Shown in pieces: positions 30,877 to 41,627 of a stretch of DNA of 64,000 nucleotides. Each line of letters starts with the position of its first letter. Position 1 is the first letter of the stretch. Source of the DNA: Dokdonella sp. (GTDB lineage Bacteria; Pseudomonadota; Gammaproteobacteria; Xanthomonadales; Rhodanobacteraceae); NCBI GenBank assembly GCA_024707225.1, contig JANQAE010000001.1:186001-250000 (forward strand), given 5' to 3'. The notes below the pieces were generated by a model, which made no database searches, was not told the origin of the DNA, and saw only the letters and a program-made list of their open reading frames with translations. The position numbers and the translations under genes were made by a program.

Positions 30877-31644
30877 GTCAGGTCCTTGGGGTTGCAGAAA
30901 AGTCGTGTACCGATCGGGCGCGACGGCGGGCAGCCGCACCGGCCGGGGCCGAGGCGGTCACGCGGCCGTGGCCGCGAGGACGTCCCCGGCGGATCGGCGC
31001 AGGCGCGCCGGGCCGTCGTGCGCTGTCGTGCGGACGCCACGGCGCCAGGGGAGCGCGGCGGCGAGGATCGGGAGGTCGTCAGGTCATCGGCGAGCGGATC
31101 GTGCGGGCCGGCGCGGCGGCCGGTTCGTTGCGTCGGAGCCGGCGAACTATGGCGGCCGGGGCGGCCCGCCGCATTCGCCGGCGATGCGGTTGCGGTTCGC
31201 CATCGATCCGCGAACGGCGCGGAGCGGGACGAACGGCCCGGAGTGTAGGCAGGCCGATCCGGTTTCGGAGCGCCGCATGCGCGCCGTGGACGATCCGTGG
31301 ACGAAACAGCAGTGCTGCGCGCGCCGGCGACGCTGCGCCGAGCGTGCCGTGCCATCGCCGGTCTGCGCGCTTCTTCTTCGAAGTGGGCGACAACGTGCGG
31401 ACAAATCCGTAGATCAGTGCGGTTGCCGCGTGCAGTGACCGAAGCGGTCGCGATCGTACCGCCGCGGCGGCGCCGGGCCGGTCCAATCGGCACGCCGGTC
31501 GTGCGAACGCATGACATCGACGTGTCAGGCATGGTTTTCGGCTGGGTTTGGAGCGCGATGCGAATGCGCCGGCGGCGGCGGTCACGCGATCGTCATGGCC
31601 TCGCCGGTCCGCCGGGCCGGCCTCGCCCGAGGAAAACCTTCGCC

Positions 31645-32835
31645 ATGTTCCGATCGCCGATCCCCAGGTCCCGATCCGCCGTCGCCATCGTGCTGTGCGC
31701 ACTCGCCCTCGGCGCGGCCGGCCCGGTCGCCGCCGAGGCACCGATGCGTCTGCGCGAGCTGCCGTACGCCGGCTTCGGTGCGCCGCAGCCGTCGCGGGTC
31801 ACCGCCGACGGCACCGTCTACGGCGCCGACATGGTGTCGGGCAATACGCTGCGCTGGCTGCCCGACGCCGCGGCCGCCGAGGACCTCGGCGGCGGTCCGA
31901 CGTTCGCCCTCGTCAACATCACACCGCTGGCCAATCCCGACGGCAGCACGGTCGTCGCCAACTACATGCGCGAGGACGGCAAGCTGCTGGTCTCCAACCC
32001 GCGCGTCTACGAAGGCATCTTCGGCTGGACGATCCTGTCCGGCATGGACCAGATCAGCTCGCTGGCGATGGGCCTCAGCCGCGACGGCAGCCAGGTCGTC
32101 GGCTACGGCGGCGATCCGGACCTGCCGTTCAAGCCGTGGCAGTGGGATGCCGATCGCGGCCAGCGGATGCTGCCGGTGCCGGCCGGCATGGATGGCGGCG
32201 AGGCCTGGGCCGTCGCCGACGACGGCCGCGTCGCGGCCGGCCACGTCTCGGTGCTCGGCACCGACGAATGGGGCTGGCCGACCCGCTATCTCTACGGCGC
32301 GCGCTGGGTCGACGGCACGATCGAGCTGCTCGAGGACGCCGGCGGCCACACGCTCGGCCAGGTCGTCGCCTGCAATGCCGACTGCACGGTGCTGGTCGGC
32401 GGCGGCTACGGCGGCAAGCCCGACCCGCACCCGGACCGCGGCCGCGCCTGGTACTGGACCGAGTCCGAAGGGGCGGTCTATCTCGACACCTCGGGCCTGC
32501 CGGCCGGTGCGATGGCGCCGTACTACGCGATGGCGATCAGCGCCGACGGCAGCGTGATCGTGGGCACCTATACCGAGCAGGTCCAGACGCCGTTCGGCAT
32601 CGTCGTCGTCAACAAGCCGTTCCGCTGGACGCGCGGCGGCGGCGCCGAATGCCTGATCGAGCGCATCGCCGCGTCGGGCTACGCGTTCGGCGGCGACGGC
32701 TGGGAACTGGTCGCCAATTCGGTATCGGCCGACGGCCGCCATGTGCTGCTGAACGGCATGGACGCCGACTACGCGCTGCACGGCGCCGTGCTGACGTTCG
32801 ACCGCGACGGCCTGTTCGCCGACGGTTTCGACTGA
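31645..32835 (+). CDS. Secreted HAF-repeat/beta-propeller-like hypothetical protein ending in LFADGFD
   Basis: Signal peptide; repeated GLSRDGSQVVGYG / AISADGSVIVGTY / SVSADGRHVLLNG blades; C-terminus DRDGLFADGFD*. Confidence 0.75.
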   Translation: MFRSPIPRSRSAVAIVLCALALGAAGPVAAEAPMRLRELPYAGFGAPQPSRVTADGTVYGADMVSGNTLRWLPDAAAAEDLGGGPTFALVNITPLANPDGSTVVANYMREDGKLLVSNPRVYEGIFGWTILSGMDQISSLAMGLSRDGSQVVGYGGDPDLPFKPWQWDADRGQRMLPVPAGMDGGEAWAVADDGRVAAGHVSVLGTDEWGWPTRYLYGARWVDGTIELLEDAGGHTLGQVVACNADCTVLVGGGYGGKPDPHPDRGRAWYWTESEGAVYLDTSGLPAGAMAPYYAMAISADGSVIVGTYTEQVQTPFGIVVVNKPFRWTRGGGAECLIERIAASGYAFGGDGWELVANSVSADGRHVLLNGMDADYALHGAVLTFDRDGLFADGFD

Positions 32836-33046
32836 GGCGTCGCCCGCGCGGCGCGCCGGCTTCGACACGCGCAGCGGTCCGAGGCGGCGCCCGCGCCGCG
32901 CCGCGATGGCCCGGGCGGCACGGGCCGTCGCGCCGGGCCGGTCCGATCCGGTCCGATCCGGTCCCGGCCGCGCGCGGCGAACCGGGCCGTGATCCCTGGC
33001 CGGGTCCGGCGCCGTATGTGGGAGGGAATCCCTATGGAGCCCGCCC

Positions 33047-35716
33047 ATGCGTCTGTCGTCCCTCGTGCTGATCGCCTGCTGCGCATCGGCATCCGCCTTC
33101 GCCGCCGACGGCGGACTCGATCCCGCCTTCGGCGACGCCGGCCGCCGCTCGTTCGGCTTCGTCGAAACCGATCAGGTCCAGCTGCGCGCGTTCGCGCGCA
33201 GCCCGCAGGGCCGTCTGTGGCTGTTCGGCGAGGCGCCGGACGATCCGGCCGCCCTGTTCATCGGGCGCATGGACAGCGCCGGCCAGCCCGACGGCGGCTT
33301 CGGGCCCGGCGGCGACGGCCGCCGCCGCACGGTGCTGCCGGCCGGGCTGATCGCGCAGACCGAGGCGCTGGTGCTCGACGGCGCGGTGCTGCAGCCCGAC
33401 GGCAAGCCGATCGTCTTCGGCGGCCTGCGTGCCGTGCCCGGCGAGACCGGCGCCTATCCGGCGATCGTCTGCCGCCTGGCGGCCGCCGGCAATTTCGACG
33501 GCAGCTTCGACGGCGACGGCTGCCGCACGCTGCGCGTGCTGGCCGCCGCCGACGAGGTCTGCCGCGTCACCGACGCCGCGATCGCGCCGGACGGCATGAT
33601 CGCCGTGGTCGGCAATTGCACGGCACCGGATGTATCCGAGCGTCCGTTCGTCGCGCGCCTGACCGCCGACGGCGCGCCGGACGCCGGCTTCGGCGGCGGA
33701 ACCGGCCTGGTGCCGGCGCCGCTGCCGCTGCCGGGCATCGCGAGCCAGCACTACGAGGCGCTCGTCGTGCGGACGGACCGGCGCATCGCCGTGCTCGGGC
33801 AGTTCCTGCTCTCGAGCGGGAATGCCCTGGACCACGAACTGGGCCTGGTGCAGTTCGAGCCCGGCGGCGGGCTCGATGCCTCGTTCAACGGCAACGGCAT
33901 ACGCACGTTCGCGTTCGATCTCGGCGCCGACGACGCCGACCGCGCCCGCGATCTGGTGCTGCGTCCGGACGGGCGGCTGCTCGCGCTCGGCGATGCCACG
34001 CTGACCGATCCTCCGATGACGGTCGCGCTGCTCGCCGGCGTGCTGCCGGACGGAACGCCGGACGGCGTCGTCGGCAGCGACGGCCGGCGCGTCGAGGACG
34101 TCGACGGCACGCTCGGCGCGAATGCGACGCTGGCCTCGCTCGAACTGGACGGGCAGGGCCGTGCGCTGATCGCCGCGCGCGAGGTCACCGGCCAGCCCGA
34201 CGCGATCACCGACACCGGCACCGACTTCTGGATCGGCTTTCCGCGCACGGCCGATACCGTTCCGGAGGACCAGTTCATCAAGGTGATGATCAGCAGCGAC
34301 CTGGCGACGACCGGTACGATCAGCAATGCCGCGCTCGGCATCGCGATTCCGTTCGCGACGGTGGCCGATGCCGCCACCGAGATCAGCTTGCCGATCGCGC
34401 TGCAGAACCCGGCCGACGACGATCTGCCGCTGCCGCTGGCGATCCATGTCGTCGCGCAGGCGCCGGTCAGCGTCGTCGCGATGAACGGCCGCCGCTTTTC
34501 GCTCGACAGCTTCGTCGCGACACCGACCGACCGCCTCGGCCGCGAATACCGGCTGATGGCCTGGGGCGACGGCCTCGGCCCCGGCAGCCAGCTGGTGCTC
34601 ACGGCGGTGGAGAACGCGACCACGGTCTGGATCACGCCGGCGGTCGCCGTCGCCGGCCATGCCGCCGGCGTGCCCTACGCGGTCACGCTGCAGCGCGGCC
34701 AGACCTACCATCTGTGGATCAACGGCGACGGCCAGGATCTGACCGGCACCCACATCGTCGGCGACAAGCCGATCGCGGTGCTCGGCGGGCACACCTGCGC
34801 GCAGGTGCCGGCCGGCTTGGAATTCTGCGACCTCGCCACCGAACAGCAGCAGCCGGTCGACGGCTGGGGCACGCGCTTCGTCTTCACGCCGAGCCCGCTG
34901 CTGCCGGGCGGCGAGCATCTGCGCGTGCTCGCGCACGAGGGCGACACCCGCGTCTGGCTCGACGGCGTGGCGGTGGCGACGCTCGATGCCGGCGCGACCT
35001 ACGACGTGCTGCGCAGTGCGCCGGCCGTCGTGACGACGAGCCGGCCGGCGGCCGCGGCGAAGCTCGCACCGAGCTGCGCGGTGCACGGTCTGCCGGACTG
35101 CTACGGCGATCCGAATCTGGTGCTGCTGCCGTCGACGCGGCAATGGTCCGCACGTCAGCACGTGGTGGTGCCGGCACCGCCGTTCGGCCTGGTGACCGAC
35201 CAGCGCATCACCCTCGTGGTGCCGGCCGCGCGCGCCGATCAGGTGTTCTTCGACGACGTGCTGCTGTCGCCGGGCCTGTTCACGCCGATCGGCGACGGCA
35301 GCTACGCGGTCGCGACGCTGACCCGCGCGCCGCGCACCTACACGGTCTCGGCGCCCGAACCGATCATGGTCGCGGTGGACGGCTACGCCGGTCGACAGGC
35401 ACATGCGCATACCGGCGCCGGCGCGCCGTTCCTCGAGGTCGGCCACGCGACCGGCAGCGCCGACGATGCGCTGCTGCGGCTCACTCCGGGTCTGGCGCGC
35501 GATCGCTGCTTCGGTCAGAACGGCCGCGTGACGATCGACCACACCGACCACGTCGGCGGCGCGACGCCGAGCGTCGACAGCGTGGTGCGCGCGTTCGCCG
35601 ATGGCGGCGGCGTGCTGGTCGGCAGTGCCGTGCGCAACAGCCAGAGCGGCGAGCGGCGCCTGCTGGCCTACCGGCTGATCGCCGAGGCGCTGTTCTGCGA
35701 CAACTTCGAGGAATAG
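33047..35716 (+). CDS. Secreted protein with delta-60-type repeats and IgGFc-binding-like domain, ending in LFCDNFEE
   Basis: MRLSSLVLIACCASASAFAADGGLDPAFGDAG; DTGTDFWIGFPRTADTVPEDQFIKVMISSDLATTGTISN...ATTVWITP...GTHIVGDKPIAVLGGHTCAQVPAG; C-terminus AEALFCDNFEE*. Confidence 0.75.
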   Translation: MRLSSLVLIACCASASAFAADGGLDPAFGDAGRRSFGFVETDQVQLRAFARSPQGRLWLFGEAPDDPAALFIGRMDSAGQPDGGFGPGGDGRRRTVLPAGLIAQTEALVLDGAVLQPDGKPIVFGGLRAVPGETGAYPAIVCRLAAAGNFDGSFDGDGCRTLRVLAAADEVCRVTDAAIAPDGMIAVVGNCTAPDVSERPFVARLTADGAPDAGFGGGTGLVPAPLPLPGIASQHYEALVVRTDRRIAVLGQFLLSSGNALDHELGLVQFEPGGGLDASFNGNGIRTFAFDLGADDADRARDLVLRPDGRLLALGDATLTDPPMTVALLAGVLPDGTPDGVVGSDGRRVEDVDGTLGANATLASLELDGQGRALIAAREVTGQPDAITDTGTDFWIGFPRTADTVPEDQFIKVMISSDLATTGTISNAALGIAIPFATVADAATEISLPIALQNPADDDLPLPLAIHVVAQAPVSVVAMNGRRFSLDSFVATPTDRLGREYRLMAWGDGLGPGSQLVLTAVENATTVWITPAVAVAGHAAGVPYAVTLQRGQTYHLWINGDGQDLTGTHIVGDKPIAVLGGHTCAQVPAGLEFCDLATEQQQPVDGWGTRFVFTPSPLLPGGEHLRVLAHEGDTRVWLDGVAVATLDAGATYDVLRSAPAVVTTSRPAAAAKLAPSCAVHGLPDCYGDPNLVLLPSTRQWSARQHVVVPAPPFGLVTDQRITLVVPAARADQVFFDDVLLSPGLFTPIGDGSYAVATLTRAPRTYTVSAPEPIMVAVDGYAGRQAHAHTGAGAPFLEVGHATGSADDALLRLTPGLARDRCFGQNGRVTIDHTDHVGGATPSVDSVVRAFADGGGVLVGSAVRNSQSGERRLLAYRLIAEALFCDNFEE

Positions 35717-36068
35717 CCGGCTGCGTCTGCGGCGGCGCACCGGCGTCCGGCCGCGTCGAGGGCGGCGATGCCGATGCCGGGTCTGCGGCGAGACCGGACG
35801 CTGCCGCCGAGTCGCGACGGCACGACGCGGCCGGCGGCGAGGCGCTGCGGGCCGTTCCGCGCAGCCGGCGCCGTCGTGTGGCGCGGAGCCTGCCGTCCGC
35901 GGGCGCGCGTGAATCGAACGGTGTATCGGCTCCGGTCGTTCCAGGCCGCGTCCCCGGCGCCTTCGCCGCGGCAGCGGCCGGCAGGCCGGTGCCGCGCCGG
36001 ACGCCGGGCCGCCGGCGCCGGTGCGCGACCCTCTTCCGGGTGCACGTCGCAGCCGGCGCCTGGCCGGT

Positions 36069-37268
36069 TCAGTGCGCGCGTGCCGCGATCGCTTCCCCGG
36101 CCGCGTGGCCCGACGCCCAGGCCCACTGGAAGTTGTAGCCGCCGAGCCAGCCGGTGACGTCGACGACCTCGCCGATGAAGTACAGGCCCTCGACCAGGCG
36201 CGACTGCATCGTGCTCGACGACAGCTGGTCGGTGTCGACGCCGCCGAGTGTGACCTCGGCGGTGCGGTAGCCCTCGGTGCCGCTCGCGATCAGCGGCCAG
36301 GCGCCGAGCACGGCGGCGATCTCGCGCAGCTGCGCGTCGCCGTACTGCCGCATCGGCCGGTTCGGCAGCCAGACCTCGCACAGTCGCTGCGCGAACCGGC
36401 GCGGCATCACCTCGGCCAGCACGGTCCTGAGCTCGGCCGCCGGCCGCTCGCGCCGTGCCTCGAGCAGCCAGCGGCCGGCATCGCGGTCGGGCAGCAGGTC
36501 CAAGCGCAGATCGTCGCCTGGCTGCCAGTACGAGGAGATCTGCAGGATCGCCGGACCGCTGACGCCGCGGTGCGTGATCAGCAGCTGGTTGCGGAACGCC
36601 GCGCCGTTGCAGCGCGCCTGGACCGGCAGCGCGACGCCGGCCAGATCGGCCAGGCGCTCCTGGTGCGCGCCGCTCAGCGTCAGCGGCACCAGGCCGGCGC
36701 GCGTCGCGCGCAGCGCATGACCGAACTGCCGCGCCAGCGCATAGCCCAAGCCCGATGCGCCCATGCTCGGGATCGACAGGCCGCCGGTCGCCACGACCAG
36801 GACCGGTGCGCGATACGGTCCCTGCGCCGTGTCGACGCGGAAGTGCCCGCCGTGGTGCTGCACGCGCTCGATCGGGCAGGCGACCTGCACGCGCACGCCG
36901 GCCGCCTCGCATTCGTCGAGCAGCATGCGCACGATCTGCTTGGACGAATCGTCGCAGAACAGCTGGCCCAGCTCCTTCTCGTGCCAGGCGATGCCGTGGC
37001 GGTCGACCAGGTCGATGAAGTCCTGCGGCGTGTAGCGCGCCAGCGCCGACTTGCAGAAATGCGGGTTGGCGCCGAGGTACTGCGCCGGCGAGGTGCCGGT
37101 ATTGGTGAAGTTGCAGCGTCCGCCGCCCGACATCAGGATCTTCTTGCCGGGCTTGTTGGCGTGATCGAGCACCAGCACGCGACGGCCGTGGCGGCCGGCC
37201 GCGATCGCGCACATCAGGCCGGCGGCGCCGGCGCCGAGCACGATCGCGTCGAGGCCGGCGGCGCTCAT
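36069..37268 (-). CDS. NAD(P)/FAD-dependent oxidoreductase, HI0933/YhiN family
   Basis: DAIVLGAGAAGLMCAIAAGRHGRRVLVLDHANKPGKKILMSGGGRCNFTN; WLGGYNFQWAWASGHAAGEAIA. Confidence 0.9.
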   Translation of the reverse strand: MSAAGLDAIVLGAGAAGLMCAIAAGRHGRRVLVLDHANKPGKKILMSGGGRCNFTNTGTSPAQYLGANPHFCKSALARYTPQDFIDLVDRHGIAWHEKELGQLFCDDSSKQIVRMLLDECEAAGVRVQVACPIERVQHHGGHFRVDTAQGPYRAPVLVVATGGLSIPSMGASGLGYALARQFGHALRATRAGLVPLTLSGAHQERLADLAGVALPVQARCNGAAFRNQLLITHRGVSGPAILQISSYWQPGDDLRLDLLPDRDAGRWLLEARRERPAAELRTVLAEVMPRRFAQRLCEVWLPNRPMRQYGDAQLREIAAVLGAWPLIASGTEGYRTAEVTLGGVDTDQLSSSTMQSRLVEGLYFIGEVVDVTGWLGGYNFQWAWASGHAAGEAIAARAH

Positions 37269-37550
37269 GCCGGACCGGCACCGCCGTCGCGCGGACAGGC
37301 AGTCGCGCACGAGCGCGGCCGGCCGGCGGCGATCGGAGCGTTGGGCGCGTGCGGCATCGGTAAGGTCGTGTTCGAGGGGGCGGCATTGTAGGCCAGGCGC
37401 CGTGCCGTCGCAGCGAGGTGCCGGTGCGGCGCGCGATGCCTCCACGCGCGAGTGATGTCGTTCGCAACGGTGTCGATCGCCATCGCCGCGCTCGGCAAGC
37501 GCGCGCGATCCGGTTAGGCTGGCGGCTTCTTTCCAGCGGGAGCGTTCGCC

Positions 37551-37937
37551 ATGACCTTCGTCGTCGTATCGAGCCACGAGGACGCGAACGGCAAGGACCT
37601 GCAGCAGCCGGGCGATTCGGTCGCGGTGTTCAGCGCGCAGGGACCGGCGCAGGCGCGCTATGCCGCACGCCTGGCCGCGATCGAGGCACAGGCGCGCGGC
37701 GAGGCGCAGGCGGCCGGCAGCACCGGCTGGGTCGCGCTGCTGCAGCTGCCGATCCCGGCGGCCGATGTCGACGAGGCACTGGAGACGCTCGAGATCGTGA
37801 TCGAGGAGACCGACGACGTCGAAGGCGAGCTCGGCGACCTGATCGTCGACTACCACGGCACCGTCTACGCGCCGTCGGGCGACCGCCCGTTCGCGCGCGA
37901 GCAGGCGATCGACAATCTGCAGGCCTGGCTGAGCTGA
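37551..37937 (+). CDS. Hypothetical protein
   Basis: Complete ORF with consistent codon bias; MTFVVVSSHEDANGKDLQQPGDSVAVF...IVIEETDDVEGELGDLIVDYHG. Confidence 0.55.
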   Translation: MTFVVVSSHEDANGKDLQQPGDSVAVFSAQGPAQARYAARLAAIEAQARGEAQAAGSTGWVALLQLPIPAADVDEALETLEIVIEETDDVEGELGDLIVDYHGTVYAPSGDRPFAREQAIDNLQAWLS

Positions 37938-38026
37938 GCAGGCGGCTGCCGGTGGCCGCCGATCTGCACCGGTTCTGCAAGATCGCCTGCTAGGTTCAGG
38001 CGTCCCCATTCGGCAGGAGCGGCGCG

Positions 38027-40222
38027 ATGCAGACCTCGATCCGGTTCACGCGCAGGGCGGTCGCGGTCGCGACACCGTGGTACCGATTGTGCTGCGTGCT
38101 GGTCGCGCTGCTCGGCTGGATCGCGCTGGCCGGCGGCGCACGCGCGCAGGATCTCTACGACACCACGGTGCTGCGCAATCTGGCGCTGACGTTCCACGAC
38201 GCGAACTGGCTGAGCCTGCTGCGCGCCAATTACGACTCCGATACCTACATCCTGGCCGATCTGGAGGTTGAAGGCGTCACCTATCCGAACGTCGGCGTGC
38301 GCATCCGCGGCAATACCTCCTACACCGCGCTGCCGGCCGGCTCGGAGAAGTTCTCGCTGAAGCTCAAGCTCGACCAGGTCGATCCGGATCAGGCGCTGTT
38401 CGGCTATCAGACGCTCAATCTCAACAACGGCTTCCACGACCCGACCTTCACGCGCGAGGTCGTCTACAACAACTACGTCGCGCAGTTCATTCCCAATCCG
38501 CGCGCCAACCACGTCACCGTCACGCTGAACGGCCAGAACTGGGGCGTCTACATCAACGTGCAGCAGCCGAACAAGCGCATGCTGCGCGACTACTTCGCCG
38601 ATGACGACGGCCTGCGGATCACCTGCTCGAACAACCCGAACGGCCCGGGCCTGGCCTACAACGGACCGAACGCGTCCGGCTACGGCGCCTACGAGATCGA
38701 CGACGACGGCGGCCTGGCCGATCCGTACGCACCGCTGATCGCGGTCGCCAATGCGCTGTCCAACGGTGCGCTGTCGAACTGGTCGACGATCGACGCCGTG
38801 TTCGCGGTCGATCCGTCGATCTGGTCGGTCGTGCTCGAGAACGCGCTGACCGACGACGACAGCTACGTCAACAAGGGCTGCGACTTCATGACCTATCGCG
38901 ATCCGATCGACGGCCGCATGCATCTGATGCAGCGCGACGCGAACGAGTCGTTCACCGCGAACTGGTCGCCCACCTACAACTTCAACGCCGCCAACAAGCC
39001 GGTGCTGAGCCGCCTGCTGTCGGTGCCGGAGCTGCGCCAGCGCTACATGAGCCACTACCGCACGGTGCTGCGCGACATGAACTGGGAGACGCTCGGTCCG
39101 GTGTTCGCCGCGCATCGCGCGCTGATCGACGCGGCCGTGCAGGCCGATCCGAAGAAGCTCTATTCGTACACGCTGTTCCAGAACAACTTCACCGGCAACG
39201 TGACGCTGCCGTATTCCGGTCCGGCCGGCGGCAATCTGGTCGGACTGCAGCCGTTCGTCGCGCAGCGCGCCGCGACGCTCGGCGCGAATGCCGAGCTCGC
39301 CGCCGGCGGGCCGGCGATCGGTGCCGCGCAGGCCTCGGCCGTGCTGCCGTCGCCCGGTCAGACCGTCTACGTGACCGCGACGGTCACGCCGGCCGGCGCG
39401 CCGGTATCCGGCGTCGAGCTGTTCTATCGGCCGAGTCCGACCGGCACCTATGCCCGCGTCGCGATGCACGATGACGGCGCCTCGGGCGACGGTGCGGCCG
39501 GCGACGGCGTCTACGGTGTCGTGCTGCCGGTGACCGGTATCGCCGGACAGCGCGTCGCCTGGTACGTCGCGGCGACCGCGTCGAACACGTACGCGTCGGT
39601 GAGCTATCTGCCGGAGCTGACCGAACGCGACGCCCACTACATCGAGTACGTCGTCGGCGCCACCGCCGGCCTGCGCATCACCGAATGGATGTACGCCGGT
39701 GCCAGCGGCGAGTTCATCGAGTTCACGAACCTCGGCAGCACGCCGGTCGACCTGACCGGCTGGAGCATCGACGACAGCAACGCGGTGCCGGGTGCGTTCG
39801 ATCTGAGCAGTCTCGGTACGGTCGCGCCGGGCGCCTCGGTGATCGTGACCGACAGCGCGGCCGAGGCGTTCCGCAGCGCCTGGGGACTCGGGCCCGAGAT
39901 CGCGATCCTCGGCGAGCTCGGCGTCGCCGGCGGCAACAATCTCGGCCGCAACGACCAGATTCATCTCTACGATGCGAGCGGCGCGCTGGTCGACCGCTTG
40001 TACTACGGCGACGAGACCTATCCCGGCACGATCCGCACGCAGAATGCGAGCGGCCAGCCGCCGTGCGGCGCGATAGGCGCCAACGACGTCGCCGCCTGGC
40101 AGCTGTCGGCGCTCGGCGACGCGTTCGGCTCGGTCGCGGCGAGCACCGGCGACCTCGGCACGCCGGGCCGCTATCCGCTGAGCTGCGGCGGCGAGACGAT
40201 CTTCGCCGACGGCTTCGACTGA
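38027..40222 (+). CDS. Secreted CotH-kinase-like protein with C-terminal lamin-tail domain, ending in IFADGFD
   Basis: YPNVGVRIRGNTSYTALPAGSEKFSLKLKLDQ...LNLNNGFHDPTFTREVVYNNY...GVYINVQQPNKRMLRDYF...HLMQRDANESF (CotH); LRITEWMYAGASGEFIEFTNLGSTPVDLTGWSIDDSN (lamin tail); GGETIFADGFD*. Confidence 0.85.
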   Translation: MQTSIRFTRRAVAVATPWYRLCCVLVALLGWIALAGGARAQDLYDTTVLRNLALTFHDANWLSLLRANYDSDTYILADLEVEGVTYPNVGVRIRGNTSYTALPAGSEKFSLKLKLDQVDPDQALFGYQTLNLNNGFHDPTFTREVVYNNYVAQFIPNPRANHVTVTLNGQNWGVYINVQQPNKRMLRDYFADDDGLRITCSNNPNGPGLAYNGPNASGYGAYEIDDDGGLADPYAPLIAVANALSNGALSNWSTIDAVFAVDPSIWSVVLENALTDDDSYVNKGCDFMTYRDPIDGRMHLMQRDANESFTANWSPTYNFNAANKPVLSRLLSVPELRQRYMSHYRTVLRDMNWETLGPVFAAHRALIDAAVQADPKKLYSYTLFQNNFTGNVTLPYSGPAGGNLVGLQPFVAQRAATLGANAELAAGGPAIGAAQASAVLPSPGQTVYVTATVTPAGAPVSGVELFYRPSPTGTYARVAMHDDGASGDGAAGDGVYGVVLPVTGIAGQRVAWYVAATASNTYASVSYLPELTERDAHYIEYVVGATAGLRITEWMYAGASGEFIEFTNLGSTPVDLTGWSIDDSNAVPGAFDLSSLGTVAPGASVIVTDSAAEAFRSAWGLGPEIAILGELGVAGGNNLGRNDQIHLYDASGALVDRLYYGDETYPGTIRTQNASGQPPCGAIGANDVAAWQLSALGDAFGSVAASTGDLGTPGRYPLSCGGETIFADGFD

Positions 40223-40334
40223 TCCGTCGCCGCGCGGCATGAGTCGGTAGCGGCTGATCGCGGCGCCGCGACGGAATGCCGGCACCGTGACGGTGCGGAT
40301 GCCCGGTCCGGGCGCGTGCCCGGCCGCCGCCCGA

Positions 40335-40595
40335 TCAACCGCCGTTCAACAGCATGATCTCGCGCTCCTGCGCATCGAGCGTGAGGCGGCCGCCGTGATC
40401 GCGGGCCAGCGCGATCAAGGCCGCCATCGCGGTCACCTGGATCGTCGGACGTCCGCCGATGCGCATCGGCACCGGCATGTCGTCGTCGGGCGCGTACGGC
40501 AGCGCCGGCTGGAAATGGAAGCCCAGGCAGGAGAGACGCTCGATTTCCTCGACGCTTTCGTAGAACAGCTTGGTGGTCGTGACCGCAAACTTCAC
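40335..40595 (-). CDS. Small hypothetical protein (GTG start)
   Basis: VKFAVTTTKLFYESVEEIERLSCLGFHFQPALPYAPDDDMPVPMRIGGRPTIQVTAMAALIALARDHGGRLTLDAQEREIMLLNGG. Confidence 0.5.
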   Translation of the reverse strand: MKFAVTTTKLFYESVEEIERLSCLGFHFQPALPYAPDDDMPVPMRIGGRPTIQVTAMAALIALARDHGGRLTLDAQEREIMLLNGG

Positions 40596-40968
40596 GCGGT
40601 GATACCTCGATACGGCAGATGCGACTGACGCGTCGCTGCGTGGCGACGGCGGTGCGCATCGTAGTGATGCCGTACGGCCTGATGTGACGGCTCCATCACG
40701 CTTGCGCATATCGTGCACGGCACGACACACAAGTTGACGTGCGTGCGATCGCGCATACGGCGCATCGCGCATCACGCTGACGCGCGTCGCGGCGCGCGTG
40801 TCTGCGCGACGGCACCCACCTCGCGCGCATCGCTGCGCATCGCATCGTCGTGTCGCGGCGCGCCGGCCGGCGCTGCGACGGACGCTCGCTCGTCGTCGAT
40901 CGGCGGCATACCCGCAGGCACGACGCCGCGCTCGGCTATGCTGCGCGGCGTCCGCATGGAGAGGTCCG

Positions 40969-41436
40969 ATGATCGGGTCCGATCGGTTCTATTGCGCCTT
41001 CGATGCCGGCCTCGCCGCAGCCGGGCTGCCGGCCGCGTTCCGGCGCAGACGCGGCAAGCCGTCCAGATATGACTGTGCGCTGCCGGGCGTCACGTTGGAG
41101 TTCTGGTTCCAGGTCAACCCCAAGGCCTCGGCGATTCCATATCAGCCCGGCGAGTTCCGGCCGTCGATCACGGCGCCGGATCGGGGCGGCGATCACGACG
41201 ACGCGACGGTGTCGTGGTACCAGTACGCCGACGAGGCGATGATCGCGGCGTTTCTCGCGCAGCAGGCGCGTGTGCGCGATCACGTCGCGGCGCAGACCGA
41301 GTTCGAGCCCGACATCTGGCGCGAGCAGCGCGACGTCAGCCTGCGCACGATGCAGTCCTTCATCGACCTCGGTCTGCGGCCGGCCTGGCCCGATAGCGCG
41401 CTGTACTACCTCGACGAATCCGACGCGCAGACCTGA
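40969..41436 (+). CDS. Hypothetical protein
   Basis: MIGSDRFYCAFDAGLAAAGLPAAFRRRRGKPSRYDCALPGVTLEFWFQVNPKASAIPYQPGEFRPSI...; gagagg RBS. Confidence 0.55.
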   Translation: MIGSDRFYCAFDAGLAAAGLPAAFRRRRGKPSRYDCALPGVTLEFWFQVNPKASAIPYQPGEFRPSITAPDRGGDHDDATVSWYQYADEAMIAAFLAQQARVRDHVAAQTEFEPDIWREQRDVSLRTMQSFIDLGLRPAWPDSALYYLDESDAQT

Positions 41437-41627
41437 GGCCGTCTGATCGGCAGCCAGCTGCCGGTGTGGATCGAGCGGTATGCGGCCATGCCCGAGACGC
41501 TCGAGGCCTACATGAGACGCGTGCAATGGGGCGAGCGGACCGGCTGATCGCGCCGCAGCCGCGCAGCGTGGCCCGTGCGCGCGGCGTTTCCCGTGGATAC
41601 GGCATCCCCTCTCCATAGGAGCGCCCG

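Noticed and set aside
15521-33026. Similar strings cgtatggggggagg (15521) and cgtatgtgggaggg (33013) upstream of two secreted-protein genes as a shared regulatory site
   Set aside because: Different distances to the start codons and absent upstream of other tagged genes; likely chance in GC-rich DNA.
33032-35740. 902-aa minus-strand ORF
   Set aside because: Antisense shadow of the same gene; composition typical of GC-driven spurious ORFs.
32989-36138. 1049-aa plus-strand ORF in another frame over the IgGFc-like gene
   Set aside because: Arg/Gly-rich out-of-frame translation; the 33047..35716 frame has a signal peptide and recognisable domains.
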